Below, piece by piece: positions 51,781 to 60,149 of a stretch of 64,000 nucleotides of DNA. Origin of the DNA: HKCCE3408 sp038530555 (GTDB lineage: Bacteria; Pseudomonadota; Alphaproteobacteria; Rhodobacterales; Rhodobacteraceae); the NCBI GenBank assembly GCA_038530555.1, contig JBCBCN010000001.1, forward strand, positions 62,001 through 126,000, read 5' to 3'. The translations under genes were made by a program, and so were the position numbers. Below the pieces are notes generated by a model that worked only from the letters and a program-made list of their open reading frames with translations, did not search any database and was not told where the DNA came from. Numbering within the stretch: the first letter of the stretch is position 1; each line of letters begins with the position of its first letter.

Positions 51781-53403
51781 ATGATCGCCCTGACCGTTTC
51801 TAAATTTTCGCGCGCCAGCCGCTGTGGCGCGGCAGCACTTGCCCTCGGCGTGGTGGTAAGCCTGGGCTCGGTTGCCCCTGTCCAAGCGCAGTTTTCGGCG
51901 ATGAACCAAGCGATTGCCGAGGGCGTTGCTGAGAACGACGCGCTGGCGCAATTCTACCGCAGCCGCGATTTCGCGCCTCTGTGGATCGGGGAAGATAGTG
52001 CTGAGCGCCGCAATGCCCTTTTGACTGCGCTCGAGCGGGCCCGAGATCACGGCCTTCCGGTCGCGCGCTATGAGGCCGACGCCCTGCGTGCAGCATTTAT
52101 GGCGGCCAACTCCCCCTATGAGATGGGTCAGGCCGAGGTTCTCGCGAGCCAGATGTTCCTGGCCTATGCCCGCGATGTGCAGACGGGGCTTCTCGACCCG
52201 GACGATGTGGTGGAGGGGATCGTGCAGGCGGTGCCGCGCCGCGATCAATATGAGCAATTGGTGGCCTTCAGTGGCGCCGATCCGCACGGCTTTATCCGGG
52301 CCCTGCCGCCGCGCCACCCGGAATACCTGATGCTGATGCGCGAGAAACTGCGGCTTGAGCGTGTTTTGGCCGAAGGCGGTTGGGGCGACGCGGTGCCCGG
52401 TGGTCGATATGAGCCCGGCGATGAGGGTTTTGGCGTCGTCGCCCTGCGCGACCGCCTGATGCGGATGGGCTATCTCAATCGCTCGGCTACGATGCGTTAT
52501 GATGATGCGATGGCCGCCGCCGTCAGCCAATTCCAGGAAAACCATGGCCTGACCCCCGATGGCATTGCCGGATCTGAGACGATCCAGCAGATCAATATCG
52601 GTGTGCGCCAGCGCATCGAACAGCTCACCCTGTCGATGGAGCGTCAGCGCTGGATGAACCGGGAGCGGGGCGATCGTCATATCCTTGTGAACATCCCCGA
52701 TTTCCACGCCCACGTGATCGACGACGAGGAGGTGACCTTCACCACCCGCGTCGTCGTCGGCGCCACGCCGCGTGATCGCATGACGCCGGAGTTCTCCGAC
52801 GAGATGGAGCATATGGTCATCAATCCGAGCTGGTATGTGCCGCGCTCGATTGCGGTGAACGAATACTTCCCTCAGATGATGGCCAATCCGGGCGCGGCCG
52901 GTCATCTGCAGCTAATGCAGGGCGGTCGCACCGTCGGGCGCGGCGGCATTGATTTCGCCGCCTGGGGCTCACCGAACGCGATCCCGTTCGATCTGCGTCA
53001 GCCCCCGGGCCCGGGCAACGCGCTGGGGCGCGTGAAGTTCATGTTCCCCAATCAGTGGAACATCTATCTGCACGACACTCCCGCGCGAAACCTCTTCAGC
53101 CGCGAAGTCCGTGCCTATAGCCATGGTTGCGTGCGGGTGCATCGCCCGCTGGAGCTCGCCTATCACCTGCTGGAGCTGCAGGAGGGCGACAATGCGCAAA
53201 ACTTCTTCGACACGACGCTTGCCTCCGGTCAGGAGACCTATGTCGATCTCGAGACTTACGTGCCGGTCCATATCGTCTATTGGACCGCCTTCGTGACGCC
53301 CGACGGCCGCGCTAATTACCGCCGCGATATCTATGGGCGGAATGCCCGCCTGTGGGACGCGATGGAAGCGGCAGGGGTGGAGATCGGCGGCTCGACCAGC
53401 TAA
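51781..53403 (+). CDS. L,D-transpeptidase (YcbB/LdtD-like)
   Basis: A 540-residue periplasmic enzyme. A signal peptide (RCGAAALALGVVVSLGSVAPVQAQ) is followed by the YcbB N-terminal domain with RDFAPLWIGEDSAERRNALL. A peptidoglycan-binding motif (LRDRLMRMGYLNRSATMRYDDAMAAAVSQFQENHGLTPDG) and the YkuD catalytic domain follow. The active site HGCVRVHRP gives Cys450. It makes 3-3 cross-links or attaches proteins to the sacculus. The DUF882 endopeptidase divergent to it is the E. coli ycbB-ycbK arrangement in reverse orientation. Confidence 0.93.
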   Translation: MIALTVSKFSRASRCGAAALALGVVVSLGSVAPVQAQFSAMNQAIAEGVAENDALAQFYRSRDFAPLWIGEDSAERRNALLTALERARDHGLPVARYEADALRAAFMAANSPYEMGQAEVLASQMFLAYARDVQTGLLDPDDVVEGIVQAVPRRDQYEQLVAFSGADPHGFIRALPPRHPEYLMLMREKLRLERVLAEGGWGDAVPGGRYEPGDEGFGVVALRDRLMRMGYLNRSATMRYDDAMAAAVSQFQENHGLTPDGIAGSETIQQINIGVRQRIEQLTLSMERQRWMNRERGDRHILVNIPDFHAHVIDDEEVTFTTRVVVGATPRDRMTPEFSDEMEHMVINPSWYVPRSIAVNEYFPQMMANPGAAGHLQLMQGGRTVGRGGIDFAAWGSPNAIPFDLRQPPGPGNALGRVKFMFPNQWNIYLHDTPARNLFSREVRAYSHGCVRVHRPLELAYHLLELQEGDNAQNFFDTTLASGQETYVDLETYVPVHIVYWTAFVTPDGRANYRRDIYGRNARLWDAMEAAGVEIGGSTS

Positions 53404-53465
53404 CACCGCCTCAATCCGGCGGCGCCCTCGACATCGGGGCGCCTGACCGGTCGGAGGCGAGATGG

Positions 53466-54575
53466 ATGGCGGCAGGACAGTCCGGCTTTACAATCGCAGA
53501 GATTGCGGCGGCGCTTGGGGCAGAGGCCCTGGGCGCCGCCGATCTTATTGTGACAGGCGCCGCTGAGCCCGGCCGGGCCGGTCCCGACGACCTCGCGCTC
53601 GCGATGAAGCCTGCTTATGCCGAGGCTTTGGGGCAGGGCGGAGCCCGTGCGGCCTTGATTGCGGCCGAGATGGACTGGCAGGCGCTCGGGCTTGAGGCGG
53701 CAATTATCGCGCCACGCCCGCGCTATGCCATGGCGCATCTGACGCGCGCGCTCGATCCCGGTCCTGCGATCCCCGAGGGCGTTCATCCCCTGGCTAGCGT
53801 CGCCGACAGTGCTGAGCTTGCCGATGGCGTCTCTATTGGACCCTTCACGGTGATTGGCGCGGGTGTGCGGATCGGCGCGAACAGCCGGATCGACGCGCAG
53901 GTTCTCATATCGCGCGGGGCTGAGATCGGCCCGGACGCCCTGATCCATACGGGTGCCAAGATCGGCGCGGGTGTGCGTATCGGCGCCCGGGTGATCATCC
54001 AACCCAACGCGGTGATCGGCGGCGACGGTTTCAGCTTCGTGACGCCGGAGAAAAGCCAGGTCGAGGCGGCCCGAGAGAGCCTGGGCCAGAACGACGCCGC
54101 GGGCCCCGCACAAAGCTGGACGCGCATCCATTCGCTCGGCGCCGTGCGGCTCGGCGATGATGTGGAGATCGGCGCGGGCTGCGCCATCGACCGAGGCACC
54201 GTGGCTGATACCGAGATTGGTGACGGCACCAAGCTCGATAACCTCGTGCATATCGGCCACAACGTGAAGATCGGGCGCGACTGCCTGATCTGCGGCCAGG
54301 TCGGCATGGCGGGCTCAGCCGTATTGGGCGACCGTGTGGTTTTGGGCGGGCAATGCGGTGTATCCGACAATATCGTCATCGGCGATGATGTCATCGGGGC
54401 CGGGGCCACCAAGATCTATTCCAACGTGCCCCCGGGCCGAATGTTGATGGGCAGCCCGGCGGTCAAGATGGAGAGCCATGTGGAGATGTATAAGGCGCTG
54501 CGCCGCCTGCCGCGTTTGGCCCGCCAGGTCGAGGCGCTCAAAACAGCCATTTCCAAGCGCGGCCCAACGGACTAA
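53466..54575 (+). CDS. lpxD: UDP-3-O-(3-hydroxyacyl)glucosamine N-acyltransferase
   Basis: LpxD, 369 residues, N-acylates UDP-3-O-acylglucosamine, the third step of lipid A synthesis. An N-terminal uridine-binding domain leads into long hexapeptide repeats (IGPFTVIGAGVRIGANSRIDAQ and so on) that build a left-handed beta helix. The catalytic His is in HIGHNVKIG. The C-terminal helix (SHVEMYKALRRLPRLARQVEALK) is usual. The acyl carrier protein and ketosynthase genes follow directly. Start ATG at 53466 lies eight bases after GGAGG. Confidence 0.95.
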   Translation: MAAGQSGFTIAEIAAALGAEALGAADLIVTGAAEPGRAGPDDLALAMKPAYAEALGQGGARAALIAAEMDWQALGLEAAIIAPRPRYAMAHLTRALDPGPAIPEGVHPLASVADSAELADGVSIGPFTVIGAGVRIGANSRIDAQVLISRGAEIGPDALIHTGAKIGAGVRIGARVIIQPNAVIGGDGFSFVTPEKSQVEAARESLGQNDAAGPAQSWTRIHSLGAVRLGDDVEIGAGCAIDRGTVADTEIGDGTKLDNLVHIGHNVKIGRDCLICGQVGMAGSAVLGDRVVLGGQCGVSDNIVIGDDVIGAGATKIYSNVPPGRMLMGSPAVKMESHVEMYKALRRLPRLARQVEALKTAISKRGPTD

Positions 54576-54639
54576 ATCCGCCCCTAAGATAGATGGGAGA
54601 TAAGCCGCGCGCCGAAGGAAAGCCGTGGTGGAGAGCGGC

Positions 54640-54927
54640 ATGGATATTCGCGCCAAAGTCAAAGAGATCATCGCCGAGCAGGCCATCCTCGAGGTGAGCG
54701 ATGTCTCGGGCAGCGACAGCTTGGAGGATCTCGGCATCGATTCCATGGGCCTGGTCGAAGCGATTTTCGCGATCGAAGAGGCGTTCGATATCTCGGTGCC
54801 GTTCAATGCCAACGCGCCGGAAGAAAGCGGCTTCGACATCTCCTCGGTAGACGCCATCACCCGTGCCGTTGAGGCCTTGGTGGTTGAGCAAAGCGCCGCC
54901 CCAGACGTCAGCACACCGCCCGGCTAA
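54640..54927 (+). CDS. Dedicated acyl carrier protein
   Basis: A 95-residue acyl carrier protein. The phosphopantetheine Ser lies in DLGIDSMGLVEAIF, and helices I-III follow the ACP pattern from MDIRAKVKEIIAEQA to VDAITRAVEALV. The C-terminal tail (EQSAAPDVSTPPG) and the long loop PFNANAPEESGFDISS distinguish it from housekeeping AcpP. The start could also be GTG at 54625 or 54628, which has AAGGAA upstream. It overlaps the ketosynthase by one base. With lpxD upstream, it may be a special carrier for lipid A acyl chains. Confidence 0.85.
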   Translation: MDIRAKVKEIIAEQAILEVSDVSGSDSLEDLGIDSMGLVEAIFAIEEAFDISVPFNANAPEESGFDISSVDAITRAVEALVVEQSAAPDVSTPPG

Positions 54928-56135
54928 TGCGGCGGGTCGTGATCACTGGGCAGGGCACGATCAATCCCCTTGGCCGCGACGTGCCCGGAACGCTTGAGGC
55001 GATGCGCGAGGGGCGCTGCGCCATCGGCCCGCTCGAGATCCGCGATGTGGAGCGTTTGGCCGTCAAGATCGGCGGTCAGGTCAAAGACTATGATCCTGAG
55101 GCGTTGTTCAACCGCCAGCAGATCGCGCTTTACGACCGGTTCACGCAGTTTACGCTGATCGCGGCGCGCGAGGCGCTCGGGCAGGCGGGGTTGAGCTTTT
55201 CGGGCGATCTCGCGGCGCGCTCCGGCGTGGTCCTGGGCACCTCCGGCGGCGGGCTTTCTACGCAGGACGAGAATTACCGTGCCGTCTATGAGGAGGGCAA
55301 AAACCGCGTCCATCCCTTCATCGTGCCCAAACTGATGAACAATTCCGCGGCCAGCCACGTCTCGATGGAGTGGAACCTGAAGGGGCCGAGTTTCACCGTG
55401 GCCACCGCCTGCGCGTCGTCGAACCACGCGATGGGCCAGGCCTTCCATATGATCCGGGCCGGGACGGCCGATGTCATGGTCACCGGCGGCTCGGAGGCGA
55501 TGCTGTGTTTCGGCGGCGTAAAGGCGTGGGAGGGGCTGCGCGTGATGTCCAAAGACGCCTGCCGCCCCTTCTCGGCCACGCGCAACGGCATGGTCCAGGG
55601 CGAAGGCGCGGCGGTCTTTGTCTTCGAGGAGTATGAGCATGCCCGTGCCCGCGGGGCTGAGATCCTGGCCGAAATGGTGGGCTTTGCTATGACCTCAGAC
55701 GCGGCCGATATCGTCATGCCCTCCAAACAGGGGGCTGCGCGGGCGATGCGGGGGGCGCTGGACGATGCTGGGCTTGCGCCCGATGATGTCGGCTATATCA
55801 ACGCCCATGGCACGGGCACGGCGGCCAATGACAAAGTGGAATGCGCCGCCGTTGCCGATGCGTTTGGCGCCCAGGCGGACAAGCTGATGATCTCCTCGAC
55901 CAAAAGCATGCACGGCCATCTGATCGGCGGCACCGGCGCGGTCGAGCTTTTGGCCTGTATCATGGCGCTGCGGGACGGTGTGATCGCCCCCACGGTCGGC
56001 TATGAAGAGGCCGATCCCGAATGTGCGCTGGACGTGGTGCCCAATGAGGCGCGCGAGGCCGAGGTCGGTGCCGTCCTGTCGAACGCGTTCGCCTTCGGCG
56101 GCTTCAACGCGGTCCTCGCCCTGCGCGCGATATAA
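54927..56135 (+). CDS. Beta-ketoacyl-ACP synthase II-like (FabF family)
   Basis: A 402-residue thiolase-fold ketosynthase. The nucleophile Cys162 is in TVATACASSNHAMGQA, His294 in NAHGTGTAAND, and a Lys-His pair in STKSMHGHLIGGTGAVE; NAFAFGGFNA ends the core. It elongates acyl-ACP by condensing malonyl-ACP. It is directly coupled (TAATG) to the acyl carrier protein. The set lpxD-ACP-KAS recalls the rhizobial acpXL group that makes very long hydroxy fatty acids for lipid A. No fabZ or acyltransferase gene is present. Confidence 0.9.
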   Translation: MRRVVITGQGTINPLGRDVPGTLEAMREGRCAIGPLEIRDVERLAVKIGGQVKDYDPEALFNRQQIALYDRFTQFTLIAAREALGQAGLSFSGDLAARSGVVLGTSGGGLSTQDENYRAVYEEGKNRVHPFIVPKLMNNSAASHVSMEWNLKGPSFTVATACASSNHAMGQAFHMIRAGTADVMVTGGSEAMLCFGGVKAWEGLRVMSKDACRPFSATRNGMVQGEGAAVFVFEEYEHARARGAEILAEMVGFAMTSDAADIVMPSKQGAARAMRGALDDAGLAPDDVGYINAHGTGTAANDKVECAAVADAFGAQADKLMISSTKSMHGHLIGGTGAVELLACIMALRDGVIAPTVGYEEADPECALDVVPNEAREAEVGAVLSNAFAFGGFNAVLALRAI

Positions 56136-56141
56136 GTCGCC

Positions 56142-56798
56142 CTATTGCTGTTCCGGTGCGGGCAGCAATTCCAGCGCGTCCATCCCAGCCGTAAACCCGC
56201 TCAACGATAGGGTCAGGTCCACGGTCTGATCCGGCGCAGGCAGGGGCACGATGGTGATCGTTGCCTCACCCCCGGCCTTGAACACGTCCACATCGTCCTC
56301 GCTGAGGCCCAGGCGCACGAAACAGCCGATCGGCTGACAAAAGCTGAACGGGAAGCGCAAGGTCTGCCCGTCATCCACGCGCATCCGCATCTGTGCGCTC
56401 AAAAGTGTGTCGAGCGGTGTCACAACAGTTGCGCCCGCAGTGACATCGTCGCCTTCGGGAAGCACGAACAGATTGAACTCGGCCGTTGGGTTGCCGGTCT
56501 CATCGACCAGAAGCTGATAGAGCTGGCAGGGGTCGGTCTGACCTTCGGGCGCCACGAGACAGCGGATCTCCCAATCACCGTGTTCTTCCAGGATATAGGT
56601 GGATCCGACGCCGCCCTCTTCGCCGACAGGTTCTCCTCGGCTTAACGCAAGAGGGTCGGGTGCTTCTTCTTCGGCGGTGTCAATTGGGGTATCATCTTGG
56701 GCCATGGCGCTGTTGAACGGGCTGAGGCCAAGGGCCAAGACGGCGCAGGTTGCGAGGGTCACTCGAGATATAGCCAAGGTGTCGAAAACAGTTCTCAT
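56142..56798 (-). CDS. Invasion-associated locus B (IalB) family protein
   Basis: A 218-residue exported protein. A long signal (VTLATCAVLALGLSPFNSAMAQ) is followed by an acidic linker. The IalB core then runs HGDWEIRCLVAPEGQTDPCQLYQLLVDE, FPFSFCQPIGCFVRLGLSEDDVD, AGGEATITIVPL and LTLSLSGFTAGMDAL. Four cysteines probably form two disulfides. The family is named from Bartonella but is common in non-pathogenic Alphaproteobacteria; function uncertain. It converges on the ketosynthase, six bases apart. Confidence 0.88.
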   Translation of the reverse strand: MRTVFDTLAISRVTLATCAVLALGLSPFNSAMAQDDTPIDTAEEEAPDPLALSRGEPVGEEGGVGSTYILEEHGDWEIRCLVAPEGQTDPCQLYQLLVDETGNPTAEFNLFVLPEGDDVTAGATVVTPLDTLLSAQMRMRVDDGQTLRFPFSFCQPIGCFVRLGLSEDDVDVFKAGGEATITIVPLPAPDQTVDLTLSLSGFTAGMDALELLPAPEQQ

Positions 56799-57017
56799 TG
56801 CTCAATCGTGCCTTTGTACTTTGTTCACTTTTGGTGGGCGCAGCGAGCCCGATCCGGGCCTGCACCTTCTGAGCCACGGGCTAGCATGTCCGACACGGCC
56901 TGTCAGCGCAAATTACACCCATGCCACCATCCTGGGTTGCTTGATATGTGAGGGGGAAAGGGACGAAGGAGTGGCTGAGCACGGGGCCTAGAGGCGCCCG
57001 TCGTCTCGGCGGCGAAA

Positions 57018-57092
57018 GACAAAAAGAAAAGGGCCTGAGTGAGGCCCTTTCCATTGTCTTTTTTCTCTCCCTGTCGGACTGGCCGACTTTCT
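57018..57092 (-). ncRNA. Candidate small RNA with terminator (upstream of ialB)
   Basis: On the minus strand TTGACG (57127-57122), a 17-base spacer and TAGCGT (57104-57099) make a promoter. About 75 bases follow, with a 5-bp stem GTCGG-CCAGT-CCGAC, a purine-rich linker and a terminator: AAAGGGCCT, loop CACTC, AGGCCCTTT (57050-57028), directly followed by TCTTTTTG. The plus strand also has a T-run but eight bases from the stem, so minus is favoured. The remaining gap to the ialB start (56799-57017) holds nothing I can name. Confidence 0.45.
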
Positions 57093-57223
57093 GAGCGGAC
57101 GCTATGCCAGCGATGTCGCGGCGTCAACAGGCTTGTTAACAGGTTTGTCCCTATCCCGAAAATTCGCCGAAGACCGCCTCCGGGATTGGGTCATCCGGTC
57201 AAACCAAGCAAAGCGCGCAGGCC

Positions 57224-57314
57224 AAAAAAAAGCCGCGCACGAAGCGCGGCCAGTTGACAGGGAGGAAGATGTAACGCCCAAGGGAGGAAGGACATTACAG
57301 CCTCAAGATGCCGT
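57224..57314 (-). ncRNA. Candidate small RNA with two anti-Shine-Dalgarno motifs
   Basis: Minus-strand order: possible promoter TTGCCG (57349-57344), 17 bases, GTTAAC (57326-57321). Then a hairpin TGTAATG (57299-57293) with CGTTACA (57276-57270) has CTTCCTCCC (57290-57282) in its 16-base loop. A second CTTCCTCCC (57268-57260) lies in the linker. The terminator is GCCGCGC (57250-57244), 5-base loop, GCGCGGC (57238-57232), then eight T's (57231-57224). It precedes the divergent DUF853 gene start by about 110 bases. CUUCCUCCC is complementary to Shine-Dalgarno sequences. Confidence 0.6.
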
Positions 57315-57423
57315 GCAATCGTTAACAAAGTATGCTGACTTCGCGGCAATTGCGGGAAATTTTAACGCGACGGTATGGCAAGGGGATCGAGAATTGGGCG
57401 GGGACACGGCAAAACAGGGCAAC

Positions 57424-58983
57424 ATGGCTCTCAAAGATGACGCGATTTTCATCGGCGGCGGGGGCCCAGACTATGCCGAAGGCCAGTATTTGGCGCTCAA
57501 ATACGCCAACCGCCACGGCCTGGTCGCGGGCGCTACAGGCACCGGTAAGACCGTGACGCTGCAGATCATGGCCGAGCAGTTCTCGGCCCAGGGCGTTCCG
57601 GTCATCCTGTCGGATGTGAAGGGCGATCTCTCTGGGCTCGCCAAGGCAGGCTCGGCCGATTTCAAGCTGCACGGTGCCTTCACCGAACGTGCGGCAACAA
57701 TTGGGTTCGGCGATTATGCCTACACGGCCTTTCCCGTGACATTCTGGGACATCTTCGCGCGTCAGGGTCATCCCGTGCGCTGCACGATCTCGGAGATGGG
57801 ACCGCTGCTGATCGCGCGCCTGTTGGAACTGAGCGAGGCGCAGGAGGGCATCCTCAACATCGCCTTCCGCGTCGCCGATGAACAGGGCATGGCGCTGCTC
57901 GATCTGAAGGACCTGCAAGCCCTGCTCGTCTGGGTCGGGCAAAACCGGGCAGAGCTTGGCCTGCGCTACGGCAATATCGCGACCTCTTCCATCGGCGCGA
58001 TCCAGCGCCGCCTCCTGGTCCTGGAAACCCAGGGCGGCGCGCAGCTCTTTGGGGAACCGGCCCTCGATCTGGCCGACCTTATGAGCCATGACACCGACGG
58101 GCGCGGGCGCATCAATATCCTGGCCGCCGATGAGTTGATGCAAGCGCCGCGCCTTTACGCAACCTTCTTGCTTTGGCTGCTCTCCGAGCTGTTTGAAACG
58201 CTGCCCGAAGTGGGCGATGCCGACCGGCCCAAGCTGGTATTTTTCTTCGATGAGGCGCATCTGCTCTTTGAAGACGCACCCAAAGCCCTGGTCGATAAGG
58301 TCGAGCAGGTCGCCCGCCTCATCCGCTCCAAAGGCGTAGGCGTCTATTTCGTGACGCAAAACCCGGCCGACGTGCCCGAGGATGTCCTGGGCCAGCTTGG
58401 CAACCGTATTCAGCACGCGCTCAGGGCCTTCACCGCCAAAGACCGGCGGGAGCTGCGCCAGGCGGCGGAGAATTACCGCGAGAACCCCGATTTCGACACC
58501 GAGGACGCGATCCGCGAGGTCGGCGTGGGTGAGGCGGTAACCTCGATGCTCGAAAAAAAGGGTGTGCCGGGCGTGGTGCAGCGCACGCTCATACGCCCGC
58601 CATCCTCACAACTCGGCCCGATCACCGAGGCAGAGCGCGCCGCGATCCTGGCCGCGTCCCCATTTGGCGCCACCTATGACAAGGCCGTGGACCGAGAAAG
58701 CGCCTATGAAGTGCTGGCTGCCCGGGCCGAGACCGCCGCGCTGGAGGCCGAAGAGGCGGAAGCCCGGGAAGAGGAGGCCGAGGCCCATGAGCGCGAATAC
58801 GCAACCGGAAGGCGCTATTCCGGCGCCCGCGTGGGCCGCTCATCCGCCACCAAATCCCGCCGCTCGAGCCGGTCTGACAGTGTCGGAACGGCATTCGCCA
58901 AAAGCTTCGCGAGGCAGCTCGGCACGCGGGCAGGCAAGGCGGTGGTGCGCGGAGTGCTGGGCGGGCTTTTCCGAGGGCGATGA
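57424..58983 (+). CDS. HerA-like helicase/ATPase (DUF853 family)
   Basis: A 519-residue P-loop ATPase of the DUF853/HerA type. The start MALKDDAIFIGGGG at 57424 is chosen because the family begins there; an upstream frame to 57133 would run over the small RNA. Walker A GATGTGKT lies at residues 36-43, VPVILSDVKGDLSGLAKAG follows, and Walker B KLVFFFDEAHLLF is near residue 268, with the sensor YFVTQNPADVPEDVLGQLGNRIQHALRAF. A Glu-rich helix and a basic, Arg/Ser-rich tail end it. Cellular role unknown. Its stop overlaps the next start (ATGA). Confidence 0.9.
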   Translation: MALKDDAIFIGGGGPDYAEGQYLALKYANRHGLVAGATGTGKTVTLQIMAEQFSAQGVPVILSDVKGDLSGLAKAGSADFKLHGAFTERAATIGFGDYAYTAFPVTFWDIFARQGHPVRCTISEMGPLLIARLLELSEAQEGILNIAFRVADEQGMALLDLKDLQALLVWVGQNRAELGLRYGNIATSSIGAIQRRLLVLETQGGAQLFGEPALDLADLMSHDTDGRGRINILAADELMQAPRLYATFLLWLLSELFETLPEVGDADRPKLVFFFDEAHLLFEDAPKALVDKVEQVARLIRSKGVGVYFVTQNPADVPEDVLGQLGNRIQHALRAFTAKDRRELRQAAENYRENPDFDTEDAIREVGVGEAVTSMLEKKGVPGVVQRTLIRPPSSQLGPITEAERAAILAASPFGATYDKAVDRESAYEVLAARAETAALEAEEAEAREEEAEAHEREYATGRRYSGARVGRSSATKSRRSSRSDSVGTAFAKSFARQLGTRAGKAVVRGVLGGLFRGR

Positions 58984-60056
58984 GGCGGCGTGAGTTCCTT
59001 TCCGGTACTGCGGCTTTGGCCAGTATGACCGCACCCGGTTTCGCGACTGAGCCGGGCGCCCCGGGGCCTGCGCTTTACGTCCCGCCAGAAGAGGGCGCGC
59101 ACGCACGGACGTTCATGCAATGGCCGGTCAACCGGAGCGTCTACCGCGACAGGTGGTTTTTGCAGCAGGTGCAAGCGACAATTGCCGAGGTCGCCAACAC
59201 CCTGGCTGAGTTTGAGCCCGTGACCATGCTGATGGCGTCTGAGCATCAGGCGCGCGCGGCGGCGTCGCTGTCGGAAGCCGTCGAGATCTGGGACATCCCC
59301 ACCGATGATCTCTGGTGCCGAGATTGCGGGCCGATTTTCGCGCAAAAGGCCGATGGCACTCTGGCAGTCAGCCATATCCAGTTCAACGGTTGGGGCGGCA
59401 AACAGACCGACGTCAACGACCGGGACATCGCCCGACGCCTCGCCGAGCGATTGGGGCTAGAGCTTGTACCCTCCGGCCTAGTGGGCGAGAGCGGCGGGGT
59501 GGACCATGACGGGCACGGCCTGATGATGGCCCATGCCAGCTCCTGGGACACGGTCAGCCGCAATTCAGGCCTCAGCCCGGACGAGATCATCGACCGTCTG
59601 CTTAACGCCTATGGGGCCGAGCGGATGATCTGGGCGGACGGTCTGCGCGGCGAAGACATCACCGATTACCATATCGACAGCCTGGCGCGGTTTACCGGAC
59701 CGGGCCGGGTCTTGATGAACCTTCCGAGCACCCCCGACCCGCGCGATCCATTCCACCAAACGGCACGCGAGACCCACGAGGCACTGCTGGCCGCGGGGCT
59801 CTCGGTCGAAGTGATCCCCGAGCCCGAAAGGCGCCGCGTAAACAGCTATGATTTCGTGGCGTCCTACGTGAACTACTACGTCTGCAACGGTGCGGTCCTG
59901 ACAGCAGAGTTTGGCGATCCAGACACTGATGCGATCGCCGTGGATGCCCTGGCGCGGCACTATCCCGGACGTGAGATCATCGCGCTGAATGTCGACCCCC
60001 TGGGCGAGATTGGCGGCGGCATCCACTGCGCCACACAGCAGATGCCGATGGTGTAA
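58980..60056 (+). CDS. Agmatine deiminase family protein, exported
   Basis: A 358-residue peptidyl-arginine/agmatine deiminase-family enzyme. An N-terminal twin-arginine-like signal (RRREFLSGTAALASMTAPGFA) marks it as periplasmic or exported. The guanidino-binding set is visible: WCRDCGPIFA, FNGWGGKQTDVNDRD, DGHGLMMAH, GLRGEDITDYHIDSLARF, and the catalytic Cys350 in GGIHCATQQ. The usual reaction makes N-carbamoylputrescine from agmatine. Export is unusual for agmatine deiminase, so the natural substrate may differ. It overlaps the DUF853 gene by four bases. Confidence 0.85.
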   Translation: MRRREFLSGTAALASMTAPGFATEPGAPGPALYVPPEEGAHARTFMQWPVNRSVYRDRWFLQQVQATIAEVANTLAEFEPVTMLMASEHQARAAASLSEAVEIWDIPTDDLWCRDCGPIFAQKADGTLAVSHIQFNGWGGKQTDVNDRDIARRLAERLGLELVPSGLVGESGGVDHDGHGLMMAHASSWDTVSRNSGLSPDEIIDRLLNAYGAERMIWADGLRGEDITDYHIDSLARFTGPGRVLMNLPSTPDPRDPFHQTARETHEALLAAGLSVEVIPEPERRRVNSYDFVASYVNYYVCNGAVLTAEFGDPDTDAIAVDALARHYPGREIIALNVDPLGEIGGGIHCATQQMPMV

Positions 60057-60149
60057 GGCGGTGGTTGGTAGGCATCATTTTCACTGAAGCACGAGCCGAT
60101 CGCCCCGCAAGCTATTGGCCGGTGCAGTGATAAAGGCTACCTAACCCCC

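Noticed and set aside
57260..57274. Plus-strand GGAGGAAG followed by ATGTAA as a start-stop element
   Set aside because: The spacing of Shine-Dalgarno to ATG is only three bases, and the minus-strand small RNA explains both GGGAGGAAG copies better.
57133..57423. Longer start for the DUF853 ATPase
   Set aside because: The extension is not like the family, runs over the small-RNA terminator and its A-run, and the conserved part begins at 57424.
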